A stretch of 64,000 nucleotides of DNA from Dioscorea cayenensis subsp. rotundata (GCF_009730915.1 NC_052489.1:24049916-24113915); one strand, 5' to 3'; numbered from the stretch's first letter, positions 1 through 13,700 are shown. Made by a program: numbers and translations. The notes: generated by a model from the sequence alone, not told the origin.

Positions 1-74
1 CTCTCTCTCCATAGACCAAATCTCTCCATTTTCATATCTCAAACCATGCCACCAGTGAGACATAGACAACTATA

Positions 75-458
75 GAAGAAGAAGAAGAAGAAGAAGAAGA
101 ATAGAGAACAAGACTAGGAGTGGTTGTATTCAGGTAAGGTTTCTTTCTTTCTTTGTTTTTAATTTAAAAAGAGGAATCCAAGTGGGACTTGTGCTTTCTT
201 TAATGGTTGGTGGTTTTTCAATGAATAGGCAACTTCTGGAGCTTTACCTTTGTTTTGTGCTTTTTGGTACTGAGGAGTAGAGTCTGAGTCTCTGGTAAAA
301 GTGATTGCTTTCCAGGTTTTCTTGCTTATCTCTTCATGTTTCTTTACTTTGCTTTGGAAGTATGCTTAAGTTGTGATTCTCTGTGGTTTGATTGCTTTCT
401 CAAGTGAAGAATTTTTTTTTTCTTCTTCAAAGATTTGATTTTTTTTTTTTGGTTTCAG
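75..458 (+). other. 5'UTR with GAA microsatellite and leader intron of the PMT gene
   Basis: A GAA-type trinucleotide run lies at 75-102. A strong donor (CAG|GTAAGG) follows at 134 and a pyrimidine-rich acceptor ends at 458 (TTTCAG), so the leader carries an intron of about 325 bp. The upstream ATG at 392 lies inside this intron, which is why the start codon at 482 is preferred. Transcription start was not identified. Confidence 0.6.
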
Positions 459-481
459 TTTTGGTGTTGGTGATTGAAGTC

Positions 482-3136
482 ATGGGAAGAGAGCATGGAG
501 GAGGGTTGAAGATCAATCAATTGGATTCTAAGAGACTTACTTGGATCCTTGGACTTAGTGGGCTATGTGTTCTTTTCTATGTTCTTGGAGCTTGGCAGAA
601 CCGAGCAGCCATTCTCAATAGCTCTTCCAATTTATCCAACAGCAAAGCTCAGTGTGGGAATTCATCAAACAACTTGAGCTCAAAAACTCTGGACTTTGAA
701 GCTCACCATGGAGTGGAAATCAATGATACTTCGTCTTCTTTGCAGAAATTCCCTGCTTGTCCTATGAATTTCAGTGAGTACACTCCTTGCCAGGACCTGA
801 AGCGTGGCCGTCGTTTCGAAAGAACGATGCTCGTGTACAGAGAAAGGCATTGCCCGGAGAAGGATGAGCTCATAAGGTGTTTGATACCTGCTCCACCAAA
901 GTATAAAACTCCCTTCAAGTGGCCTCAGAGCAGGGACTTTGCTTGGTATGATAACATCCCTCACAAGGAACTCAGCATTGAGAAAGCTGTTCAGAATTGG
1001 ATTCAAGCGGAGGGTGATCGATTTCGGTTCCCCGGAGGTGGCACGATGTTTCCCCGTGGCGCTGATGCTTATATTGATGATATTAATGCTTTGATACCTT
1101 TGGAAGATGGGAGCATTAGAACTGCAGTTGATACTGGTTGTGGGGTAAAATCACAAACTTCTGCATGTTTGTGAGGAATAATTAGTATCAGTGTGCATGT
1201 CTAATGTTTGTGTTCTGCAATTCAGGTTGCAAGTTGGGGTGCTTTTCTTCTTAAGAGGAATATCTTGACTATGTCGTTTGCACCGAGGGATACTCATGAG
1301 GCACAGGTGCAGTTTGCATTGGAGCGCGGTGTTCCGGCTATGATCGGTGTTATAGGGTCACTACGAATGCCATATCCTGCTAGAGCTTTTGATATGGCTC
1401 ATTGTTCTCGGTGCTTGATTCCTTGGTTTAAAAATGGTGAGCTCTGAATCTCTTGTGTGATATTTTCATTGTTAGTTTTCACAAACTTTAGTCACTAATA
1501 AATCTGACATTGAGTGATTTGCGTATGGATTGACCCTTTGAATGTCAAGGATTTTAGTGATCTTGAAATTGTATAATGTGACTAGATTTGCTTGCTAATA
1601 ATTTCTGCTTCATTCTTTCCTTTAGATGGTCAGTACCTAATTGAAGTGGATAGAGTTCTAAGACCTGGAGGATATTGGATTCTCTCGGGTCCTCCGATCA
1701 ATTGGAAGACACACTATCGAGGTTGGGCCAGAACACAGGATGATCTGAAACAAGAACAAGATGCAATTGAGAAGGTGGCGGAGCGCCTCTGCTGGAAGAA
1801 AGTTATAGAGAAAAATGATCTTGCAATTTGGCAGAAACCTCTCAACCACATGGAGTGCATTGAAAACCGAAAAATCTATAAAACGCCACATATTTGCAAG
1901 GATGAAAATGCCGACGCTGCCTGGTATGAACAATCTTTTTTTCTTCTCTAGTCAAACATTTCTTTTTCTCATTGCAGCATTGAATTACATATGTGAGTAC
2001 AAAGTTTGGAACTTTAGACTAACAACTTCTTGGCACTTATGAAGCAATATTTATTCTTTGATTTCAAAAGTGTAATCAATTGGGATTTTAATAGAATTAG
2101 TGAGTTTATTGACACAGTTTTTTGTAGGTACAAGAAACTGGAGGTTTGCATCACCCCATTGCCTGAAGTGAGTAATGCAGAAGAAGTTGCTGGCGGGCGA
2201 TTAGAGAAATGGCCGGAGCGGGCATTTGCTGTTCCCCCAAGAATAAGCAGAGGTACTATTGCCGGAATAACGGCAGAAAAGTTCGAAGAGGACAAGAAGC
2301 TCTGGAAAGAACGAGTGACGCACTACAAGCACATCATTCCTCCACTGACTAAGGGTAGATATCGGAATGTGATGGACATGAATGCCAAGTTAGGTGGGTT
2401 TGCTGCAGCCATGACAAAGTACCCGGTGTGGGTGATGAATGTTGTCCCTGCTAACTCAGAGAGCGATACGCTCGGTGTAATCTACGAAAGAGGATTCATC
2501 GGCACATATCAGGACTGGTGTGAAGCTTTTTCAACCTATCCGAGAACTTATGATCTCATCCATGCAGATGGTGTGTTCAGTATCTATCAGGACAGGTAAC
2601 AAAACTCTCCTCCACTCATCTTCTTGGAGCAAATTCAAAGATTTCGGCCGTACTTTATGTCATACTTGCGGTACCTACATTCATACTTTCACTTGTTTCA
2701 AAGCAATTGACTTGGTGACTTCTTGAAATCACATTGCTACATTTCTAATATTATCATTAGATTTCAATTGCTTGACATGTAAATGAATCAACCTCTACTC
2801 ATTGAAATGAAAAGTTATGAGCCTTCTTAAGCAAAAGCAGAAGTCAATTTAATGCAATCTTAATCTACAAACAACCATGAATTCGACATTACTGATGGAA
2901 TTGAATGCAGGTGTGACATTACATACATTCTCCTGGAGATGGATAGGATCTTAAGACCAGAAGGGACGGTGATATTCCGAGACACAGTGGATGTTCTTGT
3001 GAATATTCAGAAGATCGCACAGGGCATGAGATGGAATTGTAGGATCATGGACCATGAGAGCGGACCTTTCAATCCCAAGAAAATCCTTTTTGCCGTCAAG
3101 GACTACTGGACCGGCAAGCCGGCTGAACAGCAATGA
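482..3136 (+). CDS. Probable pectin methyltransferase, PMT/QUASIMODO2 family (PMT14-18-like)
   Basis: Five exons: 482-1144, 1226-1436, 1626-1923, 2128-2595 and 2911-3136. All introns are GT-AG and the join is in frame, giving 621 residues, normal for the family. Seen: a short cytosolic N-terminus, one signal-anchor helix at about residues 17-38, a Ser/Asn-rich stem, then the DUF248/methyltransferase_29 domain starting with the conserved [11 protein letters not shown] block. The SAM-binding motif DTGCG ends exon 1 and continues as VASWG in exon 2; [17 protein letters not shown] and the C-terminal [10 protein letters not shown] repeat are present. Family members are type II Golgi proteins thought to methylesterify homogalacturonan with S-adenosylmethionine; that role is known for relatives and inferred here. 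The N-terminal [20 protein letters not shown] resembles the PMT15-18 subgroup, but the exact paralogue is not decided. No defect seen. Confidence 0.93.
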
Positions 3137-3149
3137 CAGCAGTAACATA

Positions 3150-3870
3150 TTAGTACATGATTTATTATCAGAGTATCATCAGTAAACTTAATTGTATTCA
3201 AAATCACACAATGTGTTTGCTTGGGTTATCAGATAAATTAAAGCTCTATGAATAGAAGAAGGGAAAGGATTTCAGTATATCAGTTGTGTTAAGTTGATAA
3301 GTTGTTTTCCCAAGTTTATGTTATATAATATATATACATTTTGGTGATAATTTCATCAATGATTGAGTTTGGTGGTCCTTTGAATGCAGTGTTGTACTTC
3401 ATTAAGGTGGGCTGATTCACAAAAAAAACCAAGCTGTGTCCATTGAAAAGAAGAGTTTTTTTTATTGTAACCAAATGGAAAGAGTCTTTGAAATGATGGA
3501 CAAATTGGCAGTTAAGAAGTCCTTTTCTCATGCAGGAATTTCTAGCATGTTACTTCAGTGTAGTTTACAGAGGATGAAAGTCCATTTTTAATCTTTTTAT
3601 TAATACTGAAAATTTTATTTTGATTATCAACCGGATTGGTCTAATTCATAGAAATTTGAGTCATTTAAGCATATGATTTTGTAGTTACTAAAAAATATTT
3701 TTTTTTAATAAAATAAGAGTTGAAAAATAAAAAATAAAAAATCATTTTGGTTTTTGAATAAAAAAAAAATAATGTAATTAGATCCTCAACTACAATCACA
3801 TGATCATTTTAAAGCATTCCATTTAACTCCTTCGTGTTATTGGCATGTTTAAAACATTAACACTTTGTTA
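3150..3870. other. Downstream flank of the PMT gene
   Basis: AT-rich sequence probably holding the 3'UTR (to roughly 3.3 kb) and then spacer with A and T runs. Short reading frames here have no recognisable protein similarity. I see no gene. Confidence 0.5.
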
Positions 3871-3879
3871 AGTCAATTA

Positions 3880-4167
3880 ATAGGTTTTTTTTTAATATAT
3901 ATTTTTTTAATTATCAAAATAACTCTATATAAAATTTATTTATAAACATGGGTTTAAAAACATCACATCAAGGCATGTCATCAATTAGGTGATGAGTTGG
4001 CCTTTTAAAAATATAAAAATATTGGTTATTTTTCATGCACACACTTCTCTTTAAAAAAATCACAAAAATTAGATATTTTTATTTTTAAACCATTTTTATT
4101 TTCAAGTTGTTATTTTTTAAAATATTATTTATATCAACTATAGTTATTTTGAAAAAAAAAATGTTGC

Positions 4168-4209
<42 letters not shown>

Positions 4210-4345
4210 ATCTTCTTGGTTTTTGAAGCCATTTTTAAAAATTTTTATTATTATTAACATAATTATTTTTAAACAATCACAAAAGTGAAAATTTTTAAAT
4301 CTTTTTAAGTAATATTTTTTTTAATGTTAATTATTTTGAAAAAAA

Positions 4346-4388
<43 letters not shown>

Positions 4389-5050
4389 ATTTTGGTTCAA
4401 CAACTTGTTTGTAGTTTAAATAACAATAATTTCATTCAAATACATATGAAACATACTTAATATGCCATCAATGTATGCCAAATTTTGTTATGGAAGTATG
4501 CACACATCTCTTCTATAGAGTGAACCTCCTATACTTGAAACAAACCGCGCGTGCCCATGCATACTATTTTTAATTAAAACCCAAATTTAAAAATAAAATA
4601 TGTACAAAATAAATTTATAGCTTTCATATCTACAATAACCAAATCTATTTTGTATCCAATATTAATAAATATTAATAATAATAATAAATAAACATATCAA
4701 AATATATTTCAAAAAATAAAAACAAATAGTTTTAAACAGTTTAAAGCACAAATAAATTTAAAAACATGCAAAATAATTCGTATTTAATAATAATAACAAT
4801 AGTAACATGTTTTTTCATAATAAATAAGGTTGAAAAAATATATAATTTCTTAAAAGTTAAAAAAATCTCATTTTTTTTATTTTTTAAGAGAGAAGGGTGT
4901 GCATAAAAAAATAGTTAATATTTTAATATTTTTAAAAGGTCAACTCATCACCTAGTTGATGACGTAGTTTATGTTGATGAATAAATTTCATATTCGCTCA
5001 TTTTGATAATTTTTTAAAAAAGAAGCAATATTGGAAAAAAAAAACCCAAT
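3880..5050. repeat. Long inverted-repeat (foldback/MITE-like) element
   Basis: The stretch 3972-4058 (TCATCAATTAGGTGATGAGT, then a run to TGCACACACTTCTC) returns as its reverse complement at about 4883-4966 (GAGAAGGGTGTGCA to ACTCATCACCTAGTTGATGA). Weaker complementarity extends outward to about 3880 and 5050. The interior is AT-rich and holds two ATT/TTA microsatellites (about 4165-4207 and 4346-4386). No coding sequence and no target-site duplication could be fixed, so the superfamily is unknown. Confidence 0.6.
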
Positions 5051-7600
5051 TTATATATTTTTAAAAATAATAATATAATATAGATGGTGTGCTCCCCCAT
5101 TTTGACGTTTTTTTTTCAAAAGAAATTTAAAAATCATTTAGATTTTTAAAATGAGATGGCAATCACATGCACCACATCATTTTTTTTTAAAAAAAATTAA
5201 TATTTATTTTTTAAAATGGCCAAGAAATATCATCCACTATTATATTTTTTAAATTATTTTTTTAAGTGCATGTTGCGGATGATGGGCTTCAATTGTAGTT
5301 CATGTCATTATTTTATTTTATTTTCTAAATTGCTAATGTGGCACCTACGCAAGGTGAGAGTATATGGGTTGGCGTTGAGCTTTACTCCCCACACGTGCAC
5401 ATTCCTGATTTCTCCTGATTTCTGATGCTTGTCGCCTTTCTCAAAAAAAAAATAATAATAATATATCACCAATGTCAGCTGTTATTGGCAATACATGTAT
5501 TTGATATATCAGCAACTTAAAAAGAATGACATATAACATGCATTTAAATATATATATATATATATATTAAAATTATACATAACACGGTCCACCACTTTGC
5601 TATGCATTTTTAAAAAAAAAATTAAATGATATAAATCATTAAATTATTAAACAATTAAATAATTTTGGAAGATGTAATATATGGTAGCAATATGCCTTAC
5701 CATATCATATTTTTTAAATATATATATATATATATATATATGTTAGCTAATGCGGCAAGATGGTGATATATCTTTGCCATGCTAGCATCATTTGACAGAA
5801 TTAAATCGATGATTTTTAAGTTGAGGATAAGAAAGTGTTTTTTCATCTTTATAAATTTATTTAAATTTCAATAAACATTCAATTTTTTTATATAATGTAT
5901 TTATTTATTTTTAAAAAAAATTAGCAAGTCAAACTTGGGTTGTGCATAGCCATGAGTTACTACTTCACACATATGTTCTCACCTCGCGTGAGTTGAAATT
6001 TGATCTCACCTCTTCAGAAAAAAACATGAACATCCTATGCATTATTGTTTTTTATATCTTTTGAATCATTTTTATATACCTAATTTTATTTTTAATTAAT
6101 AATAATATATTGATTAAAGAATTAAAATCTAAAATCTCAGCAGCATTTGTAATGCAAGTTCGAACCTCTCAACTTTATAAATTGATTATAATTTTGTACT
6201 ATCGTTTATTTTTCCTCTTAATTAATGTTTATAATTAATTATTTATTCATTTATATATTAAAACAATGCTGCATTCATGCTTCCCAAAAATTATAAAAAA
6301 TAAAAAAATCTTGAGATATATATTTTCCAGGGGAGGCTTTTGTTGGAGAGCTATCACCTGGTATTGTTGTTGCTGGTGGTGTTTCATAGTGGGCAGGCAA
6401 CATCAGTGATCTTCATATCTAACCAGATGCCACATGCTCTGCCATCCCATATCTTTGGTTGTTTTCAATCTCCATTTATATCCCACAAAATTTATCTTTT
6501 TCATATTATTAATTTCTATATAAATATACACACACACAAACTTACAAATTATAAAAACTTTAAGGTGCATGATCATGTCCCAGTAATGTCATTATCATTA
6601 TCATTATCATTATCACTATCATTACATTACATTAGAGTTCCTTTAACTTTCACGATAACAACAAACTAAGCTCTTAATTGATTAAGAACATACAAAAAAT
6701 CATAATTATACATCATAAAAACACTTTTATTAATTATTGACATTTGAGATACAATTTAATTTGCTCGACAACGACAATATTTAATTGGCTATATAAATAT
6801 CAATACCTATAACTGCTTGAGATTCATTTCAGTTTTGTACCATTTTATTTTAATTTATTTATTCTTGATTTATTTACATTTATAAATTTAAAACATATAA
6901 ACATCTTAATTATGTATTATAAGCCAGTTTCATTAAGAAAAACATTGTCACAATGGAAGCACAACAGTATATATATGCATGCAAAATGGTTTATATCAAG
7001 TGATAAATATTAAACAGTATAAGCTTTGGAATTTTGCTATTCATGAACCATTAAACCATAATTTATATGTTCAAGTTGTCCCACTTGAATACATGGTTGA
7101 GAATTTTTTACAACCTCTAAATCATTAACCACAAAAAGAAGAATCTCATCATAAAAGTTGCTAAAAAAAATATTAGAAAAGAAAATTTTGAGTAATAAAT
7201 TTAAAATAATATCAAATCTTGATTTTGCAAGATATATTTCATAAATCATAATTTATAAATTTGGTAGGAGATCAATCTTACCATCAATAAATATAAAATA
7301 ACTATTCATATCTCTTAAATTTAGCACCTCCTTAATTACTACTATTAATATTTTTTTTTTTGAATAAGTTACTACTATTAATATTATTACCATTTTGAAA
7401 TGACAAATACAATGCTCTGGCCTGTTTCCTAGTCCACCTGCATCCAAGTACAAGCTGTATCTTTATATATATATATATCTACATAATAAACTAGACAATA
7501 GTATATATTAATAGGCTGTGATGCACTGCCTTTCAACTTATATATATACACAAGCACGCACACACACACACACACACAAACATAAAGAAAACACTAGAGA
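5051..7600. other. AT-rich spacer with microsatellites
   Basis: No gene seen. It contains TA runs (about 5550-5567, 5720-5741 and 7465-7478), an ATTATC-type hexamer repeat at about 6592-6635 and, just before the next gene, a CA run at about 7558-7579. Open frames such as that at 6340-6669 run through the simple repeat and look fortuitous. Confidence 0.5.
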
Positions 7601-7617
7601 GGAAGAGAAGCCTGGAA

Positions 7618-7988
7618 ATGGAGAGAAGAGTGATAGTTCTAGCAATCACATTACTTGTCTGCATGGCATTCACAACAAGTGAGTAAATATAAGAACAAGT
7701 TTTGTTATATATATATAGAGAGAGTTTTGCATTCATTTTGGTATGAATATATAAAGTTTATGTTTGTTTTGAGTATCTGATGATGAAGTTGTTGCAGAGA
7801 GTGACTGGGTGGATTACTCATCAGGAATAAGGTGCTGCACCGACATCGCCGTGGAGGAATGTGAGCCGGGGAATCCGGCGAGCAATGCGGCGTGTAAGGA
7901 TGTTTGTCACTATGGAGGTTGTGGGAAAGGAGGCCAGTGTGAGCATAGACCCTTGACTTTTGGCCATGTTTGCCACTGCAACTGTTGA
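7618..7988 (+). CDS. Defensin-like secreted cysteine-rich peptide (DEFL family)
   Basis: Two exons, 7618-7678 and 7798-7988, joined by a 119-bp GT-AG intron (AA|GTGAGT; TTGCAG|AG). The product is 83 residues. Exon 1 encodes a hydrophobic signal peptide (MERRVIVLAITLLVCMAF). Exon 2 encodes a mature peptide of roughly 60 residues with ten cysteines, beginning with a CC pair and ending CHCNC. A single intron just after the signal peptide is the classical gene structure of plant defensin-like peptides. Family members are secreted and act in antimicrobial defence or cell signalling; which applies here cannot be told. Cysteine spacing differs from classical eight-cysteine defensins, so the subclass is open. 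Both exons are too short to stand out as open frames, so the gene is easily missed. Confidence 0.8.
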
Positions 7989-8005
7989 GGAAGATGAACT
8001 TGATA

Positions 8006-8034
8006 GTGATGATGATGATCATCATCATCATCAC
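8006..8034 (+). other. GAT/ATC hairpin in the 3'UTR of the defensin-like gene
   Basis: A run of GAT units meets a run of ATC units about 20 bp after the stop codon, giving near-perfect self-complementarity (stem of about 13 bp). It could fold in the transcript; it may equally be a simple-repeat accident. Confidence 0.5.
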
Positions 8035-11000
8035 ATCATGTTTTAATTAAGTTAAATACTAAGTGATGGTTAGTTTTCTATATATCTGCAAAGTTTTGTA
8101 ATGAATAAATATATCTTTTATTGATATCAATGGTTGCTTGTTATCTTTCTGCAGCCAAGTTTTTGGTGTAGGAGATAATTAATGGCCATTGTTGAAGTAA
8201 TTCATTAGTTACATGCATGATAGAATTTTTAAACAATGTGAGTTAGTCACTCCAGACACTCACATGTTGTTTTATTATTATACTTTAACCATATATTAAA
8301 AAAAAGTTGAACTTTTTATCTCTATAGATGTCAAGTGCTTTAATATTCGCTTGATTGTTGCCGCGGTTGCTGCATGAGAAATTTAGATTAATTAAAGATA
8401 AGAGAAAAAGAGTGAGAATTGAAAAATGAGAGGAAATTAAGAGCACATGGGAAAGAGGAATCAATGTCTGATCATGTCCCAGGCTTTTACATGAAGTAAC
8501 TCCAAGTGCAAGATATTCTAACTGCACTCAAAGATTTTTATCTTTTGTCCAGCCATTATGTCTTGTCAATCAAGCCCTTAACATTTATGTATATATATAT
8601 ATATATATAATATTATTATATTTTGCGATCTTAATTCAATTTGATCAAACTCAAAAAAATTCTTTTGGTATAGACTTCTCCAAAAAATTTGAATGATTAT
8701 ATCACATCTGAGGAATAGTAGGGTCATTAGTAGTGAATTTTTATTCTTTAATTTTAAGTAACTCTTTTAAAAATATCAAGACTCATTTTAAGCATAAAAA
8801 GTAAACTAGGCCAATTAGTCTAATGAAGAGAAAAAAAAATATTATGCTAAAAGTTTTTTCCGAAAATATCAATTTCTATGGTCTTTAATAATTTGCCATG
8901 TTAACAAATGGGACTTGTAATCGAATTAGAGTTTATTTAAACAAATCCTAGGGTTTTATTGGAGATAGCTATATATGACTTTGCTAAACTCAACCACCCT
9001 CTTTTGTCCAACCATTATGTCTTATCAATCAAGTCCAGAACAATGATATATATATATATATATATATTATCTAAACTACATCATTAATTTGATAGAACTA
9101 TAATTTATCAACAAAGGTGATGTTGGAAGTGGAACAAAATGTAGACAGGCCAGTGTGCTGCTCATTGGTTTATGAAAGCATGCCCATTGGAAACTCATGA
9201 GACATCAACAGCATGTCAAGCAAGTACTGCTTTTAAGTACATTATTGGATATATAATATAGTGCAATATATATATTTACAAGAGTTTGAATCATTGTTTA
9301 GTTGATCATATCAAGATGAAGGCATGGTTCCCAATGGTCTCTTTCATTATCCCAAAAGCTGATTACTAGACACTAAAAAACAGATGGAGTAACCATGGGA
9401 AGACAGTTTGAGAGATTGGATTGGATGAACTGGTTTGATGGACAAACTTTAACTAGAAATGAGATTGATATATATTCTCAATGTCTGCCACCTTTGTTCA
9501 CAATAACCTAAATCATTTCCTGTTTGAATTCCTTTATACAACAGTGCTCTTCACTTGGAGCCAGTGACCTCTCATATTTATGTATATATTTTTGCCTTGA
9601 ATAGCTCATTCACTCACTCACTGTATCTTATCATCAAGATTTCTTTTTATCTCTCTCTGTGTGTGTATGTATTATGTGATGCTAATAGAACAACAGGGAT
9701 AGTTTTTGGAGAATATATATATATATATATATATATGAATTTATTATTAGGAAAAATATAAAGGAGAAAAAATTTCACATGAAGAAAGGGAATGGGACCA
9801 ACTTTTCAAGAAATTTTTTTGTCGTTCTTTCTCCCAATGCATCAACTGTTGAGTTCCATTGATGAAAAGAAATATGTTTTGCACGTTTTGAACCGTTCTT
9901 TTGCTTTATTTATATGTATTTATATAATGGAAAATATTTCAATAATAATCGTGCAAGTAGTTTTTAAAAAACGGCTACCACAGGTTTATTATTATTATTT
10001 TTTATCAGCTTGGAGGTTTCTCAAAAGTTGTCATTCTAGAACTCTATGGCTTTTGTTTTTAATTTATTTTTCAATGAATTAAACTATAAGACATGCAAAA
10101 ATTAATTTGAATCAGTTCGATTCTATGGGAAAGACGCTTTTTTCTTAATTTTAGATTCCAGTGAAATATTTAAGTGGGATTTCTTTTTTAAAATTTTATA
10201 TTATGTTCTTTAAACTTTAATTTGAATGAAGCTTTCTAACCGATGTTGAGCTTATATTTAATTTTATCATAAAACTTTTTTTTTTTTGTGTGTGATTGTG
10301 CATATAGATTAGACATCATGTTGTGATTATTGAGTTTAGTGAAGTATAGTGCAAGAGAATATGTGCGAGACATGGAACTTAGAATTATTAAAAGTGACTT
10401 TGATCATCATATTAACAAGTGTAGCTTTGCTGTACAATAAGTGCAAGACTGGATTTTCGCATGATGTGCCGCATATAAAGCACATTAAACACATATGCAT
10501 TAATGGAGAGTATGGATGCTTGTGGGAAGACTGAAGAATCATTCCATGTCTACAAGTATAAAGCGTATGTAGTCTAGATATTTGACTTTATATCATATGG
10601 GTTTATTTTGATTCATGTTTGATATAATGGAATAACGCTCAATAGACTCATTTCTTCTAAATTTTCTTATTTGTTATTTACTAGTTAGGTTGTGTTCGTT
10701 TGCAAGTTGAGGAAATTGAAGACTTTTCTTATTTTAAAGACTTTGGGAATTGAGGACTTTTTCTTATCATAATGACTCATTTATTTCACCACAAAATAGG
10801 TTATTCATTGCATTGTAATTTTTTTTTCATGTTCTTTTGCCATGGAAGAAAACGTGTTAAGTTTTTCTCAATTCTGTACAAAGCCATATTGGTGCAAAAT
10901 GAACCAATCAAGGGCAGTGATAATTTTTTTTTAATAAACCCTTGTAATAAATATTAAATTTGAAAAAAAAATTATTTAAAAAAAAAAACCAAAAATTTTA

Positions 11001-11540
11001 TTATATCTATTTAAGGTTGAAATTTAATAAAATGACAAAACTATCTTTCTTAATTTATTTTTAAGAAAATTTAGAAATTACTTAAATGCATTAAAAACAA
11101 TTTCCAAATATGTATATATGATTTTTTTTTATACTTACACATATAAATATGTTACTTTCTGATTAATTTGAATTTTATTTCGAAAAAAGATACTCGTGTC
11201 ATCTTTATATTTTATAATATTTTATAATATGAGCTTTGAATAGTTAAATTTTTGGATAGAAGAATAATTTTTGGAGTTTTAATTTAAAAAATAAAAGTTA
11301 CTTTTTTTTCTTAAATTTATGATGGGTTACAATAGTTTATAAAACGGAATACTCATGGTAAAGTATTTCTGAATTTACCACATGCATTAAAATAAACAAA
11401 AAAAAAAGAGTTTATTTACATTCCCATTACCAAAGAGAACTTAAACTTAAATCCTACTTCACTATTTCAGTAATTTTCCTATACGAAAGCAAATTATGAA
11501 TTTAAAGTCAATGTAAGTTTAATGTGTAGGCCGGTTTTAT
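8035..11540. other. AT-rich spacer
   Basis: No gene recognised. TA microsatellites occur at about 8590-8608, 9049-9067 and 9715-9735. A segment of about 37 bp ending in CAATCAAG and followed by a TA run occurs twice (about 8540 and 9000), a small dispersed duplication. Several open frames of 60-100 codons are present but show no domain, codon bias or splice support. Confidence 0.5.
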
Positions 11541-11639
11541 ATATGGGGCAATGTCTACCTATCAAGCATTAATCATATGCAACGGAAATGGAAAAGTCAG
11601 ATCTGAAGTTTTGTGATTAACGTGCCTAATAGATTTTAT

Positions 11640-12030
11640 TATATAAGTGTGAATCCCCAAACATGTAAGAATTGAATGAAAATTTCAACCAACATTTAAA
11701 GGTTAAATATAGCTACAATATGGATTCAGTTGCACCATCTCCTTATTGAGATATGGGAATGTGAGATCCTTGAGATTATTGCATCATATTTTGGATATAT
11801 TCAAAAGATAGATGATCATACTATAAATCTCAATTCATAAAAGTTTGCTCATATTTGCATAAAAATCGATCTGTCCATTCTTTCGATGTGAGGAATTTGG
11901 GTTGGAAATGTAGAAATATAAATTATGGTTGATGTGTTATATAAGAGATTACCGGTTTTCTATTATAAGTGTGATCGGGTGGGCTATAGGATGGCTAATT
12001 GCTCAACCAAATCCAGTATAATTTGGTGAA
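11640..12030 (+). pseudogene. LINE ORF1 remnant: DUF4283 tail and CCHC zinc knuckle
   Basis: Translation in broken frames gives an IQLHHLPIEIWE-like stretch near 11725 and then YYKCDRVGYRMANC at about 11962-12003. The latter resembles the knuckle of plant LINE gag-like proteins, with Tyr replacing the usual His. Stops separate the pieces. Confidence 0.65.
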
Positions 12031-13119
12031 GGAAGAGCCCTTATAGTTAGCACCACACCAAGTGTGCAAACCTCGACTTGTTCCCCTTCTCATCATAGCA
12101 AGGCTCTGTCTAGCAGGGAATATATAGCCACTTGTGATTAATGATCCTGTACCATAGATGGAAATGGAATTGATAGATGATTACAACCTTAGGTTGGTGG
12201 TTCAGGACTGCAGGAGTCACAGTCACAACCATGTTTTTGGGTGTATTCACTGGAGCAATTTGGATGCCACCTAGCTTGCATACATGACATGGCCCGGTTT
12301 CTTAATTAGCGCCACCACTTGGCTTCACAAGGTTCTTAGATGCTACCATGTAGGGTTGGAGGTAGGCATGAAGGGAGAGATATATAGATGGCCATCTCAT
12401 GTTTTGGGGGAGGAGGGGATAGTTAAAAGATGATGTCAGTGGATTTGATTGGGACTTTGGAGAATGTTTTGTACCTTGTTTACCCATTGTGCATCATAAC
12501 ACTAAGTAATCTCACAAGTCGGATGATCAAACTGCTTTCTCCCACAACCCACATGCCTCGAGCCCTACATGTGTTAGCCACTCCTAGTCACACCTACGTT
12601 GGCTATTATTCTACCCCTTCCTCCTTTCCAGCAGACAGTCTTCCATCTAATAAGGGCAAATCTTGTGTCTTAGCTTCCATTTTAAAAGGACAAATCCTAT
12701 GTCTTGGTTTAGTTGGAGAATGTTCTAATTTTGATGTCTTCCACATTCCCATCCTCCTACGTTGCTGTTGGTATGATGGTTGAAGCTTGATAGGGTATAT
12801 CACCTAGGTCCCTTCATCACATGCTTGTAGATAAGTTTGTCATGGCTCTTCATCCATCTTCTGGGGTTGTTCCTTACTCTAAGGATGCTATGGAGGTAAA
12901 AGATTAGTTGAAGATAGAGCCAGAAGATTAAATGGAACTAGATGATGAAATGGCCTTTTTTAGTTTCAGAACGTATCAAGTTAGAAGCCCTTTCTAGGAA
13001 AGATGACAATTGAAGTGGATCATGCTAGAAGAAGGGCCGAAGAAGGCGCTTGAATATTTAATTTTTCCATTAATTGTATAATTTATCTTATATTTTTTTA
13101 TTTATAATAAACGCTTATA

Positions 13120-13700
13120 TGTTATTTGTTGGAACTGCAGGGATGTTTCTAAACCTAGAATAGAGAATTAGATTCAGAATCTTATGTCCTAATTAAATTC
13201 TTAAATTGTTGATTTTGTGGAAACTAGAGCTGATCAATAGGCAGTAATTCTTACTATTGGCAAGTTCGCAAGGATTATTTCCTATGGCGTAGATGCATAG
13301 TAGTTGTTACCCTTGTGGTCTTCTCTCACATATCTATTCAATAACTAGGTGACCTTTTCCCACAAGCTTGATGAGTGGATGTTTACTGTTGTCTACAATG
13401 CCCAGTTTTTCCTTCTCCAGAAATTTCTCTTAAAAACTCTCTTTTGTATGTCTAATCTCATAATTATTTACTTTTTATTGGTAATTTTAATGCTATCTCT
13501 TCTAGTTTTGGGGCAAAAAGGTGGTCATTTCCTTAATTATGCCTCAAAAGCTAAGTATATTAATAAGTTTATTCCTCATAATAACCTTATTAATCTTGGT
13601 TTTGTGGATTCCAATTTTACTTGATTCAATTGTCAAGAGGGTTTTGCTCATAGATGGGCTAGGTTAGATCATTTTCTATTGAATGTTGCTTGGATATATA
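13120..13700 (+). pseudogene. LINE endonuclease domain remnant
   Basis: WNCRDVSKPR at about 13130 is the start typical of plant L1 endonucleases. VDFVETRADQ follows near 13210, a GNFNAISS block near 13480, and FAHRWARLDHFLLNVAW near 13645. In-frame stops and shifts separate these motifs, so no functional nuclease is encoded. Confidence 0.8.

Noticed and set aside
392..481. Upstream in-frame ATG of the PMT gene
   Set aside because: It lies within a predicted leader intron (134-458) and precedes the family's usual N-terminus; the ATG at 482 fits better.
12430..12783. 117-codon open frame on +
   Set aside because: Falls in the LINE between ORF1 and endonuclease and shows no matching domain; treated as LINE debris.
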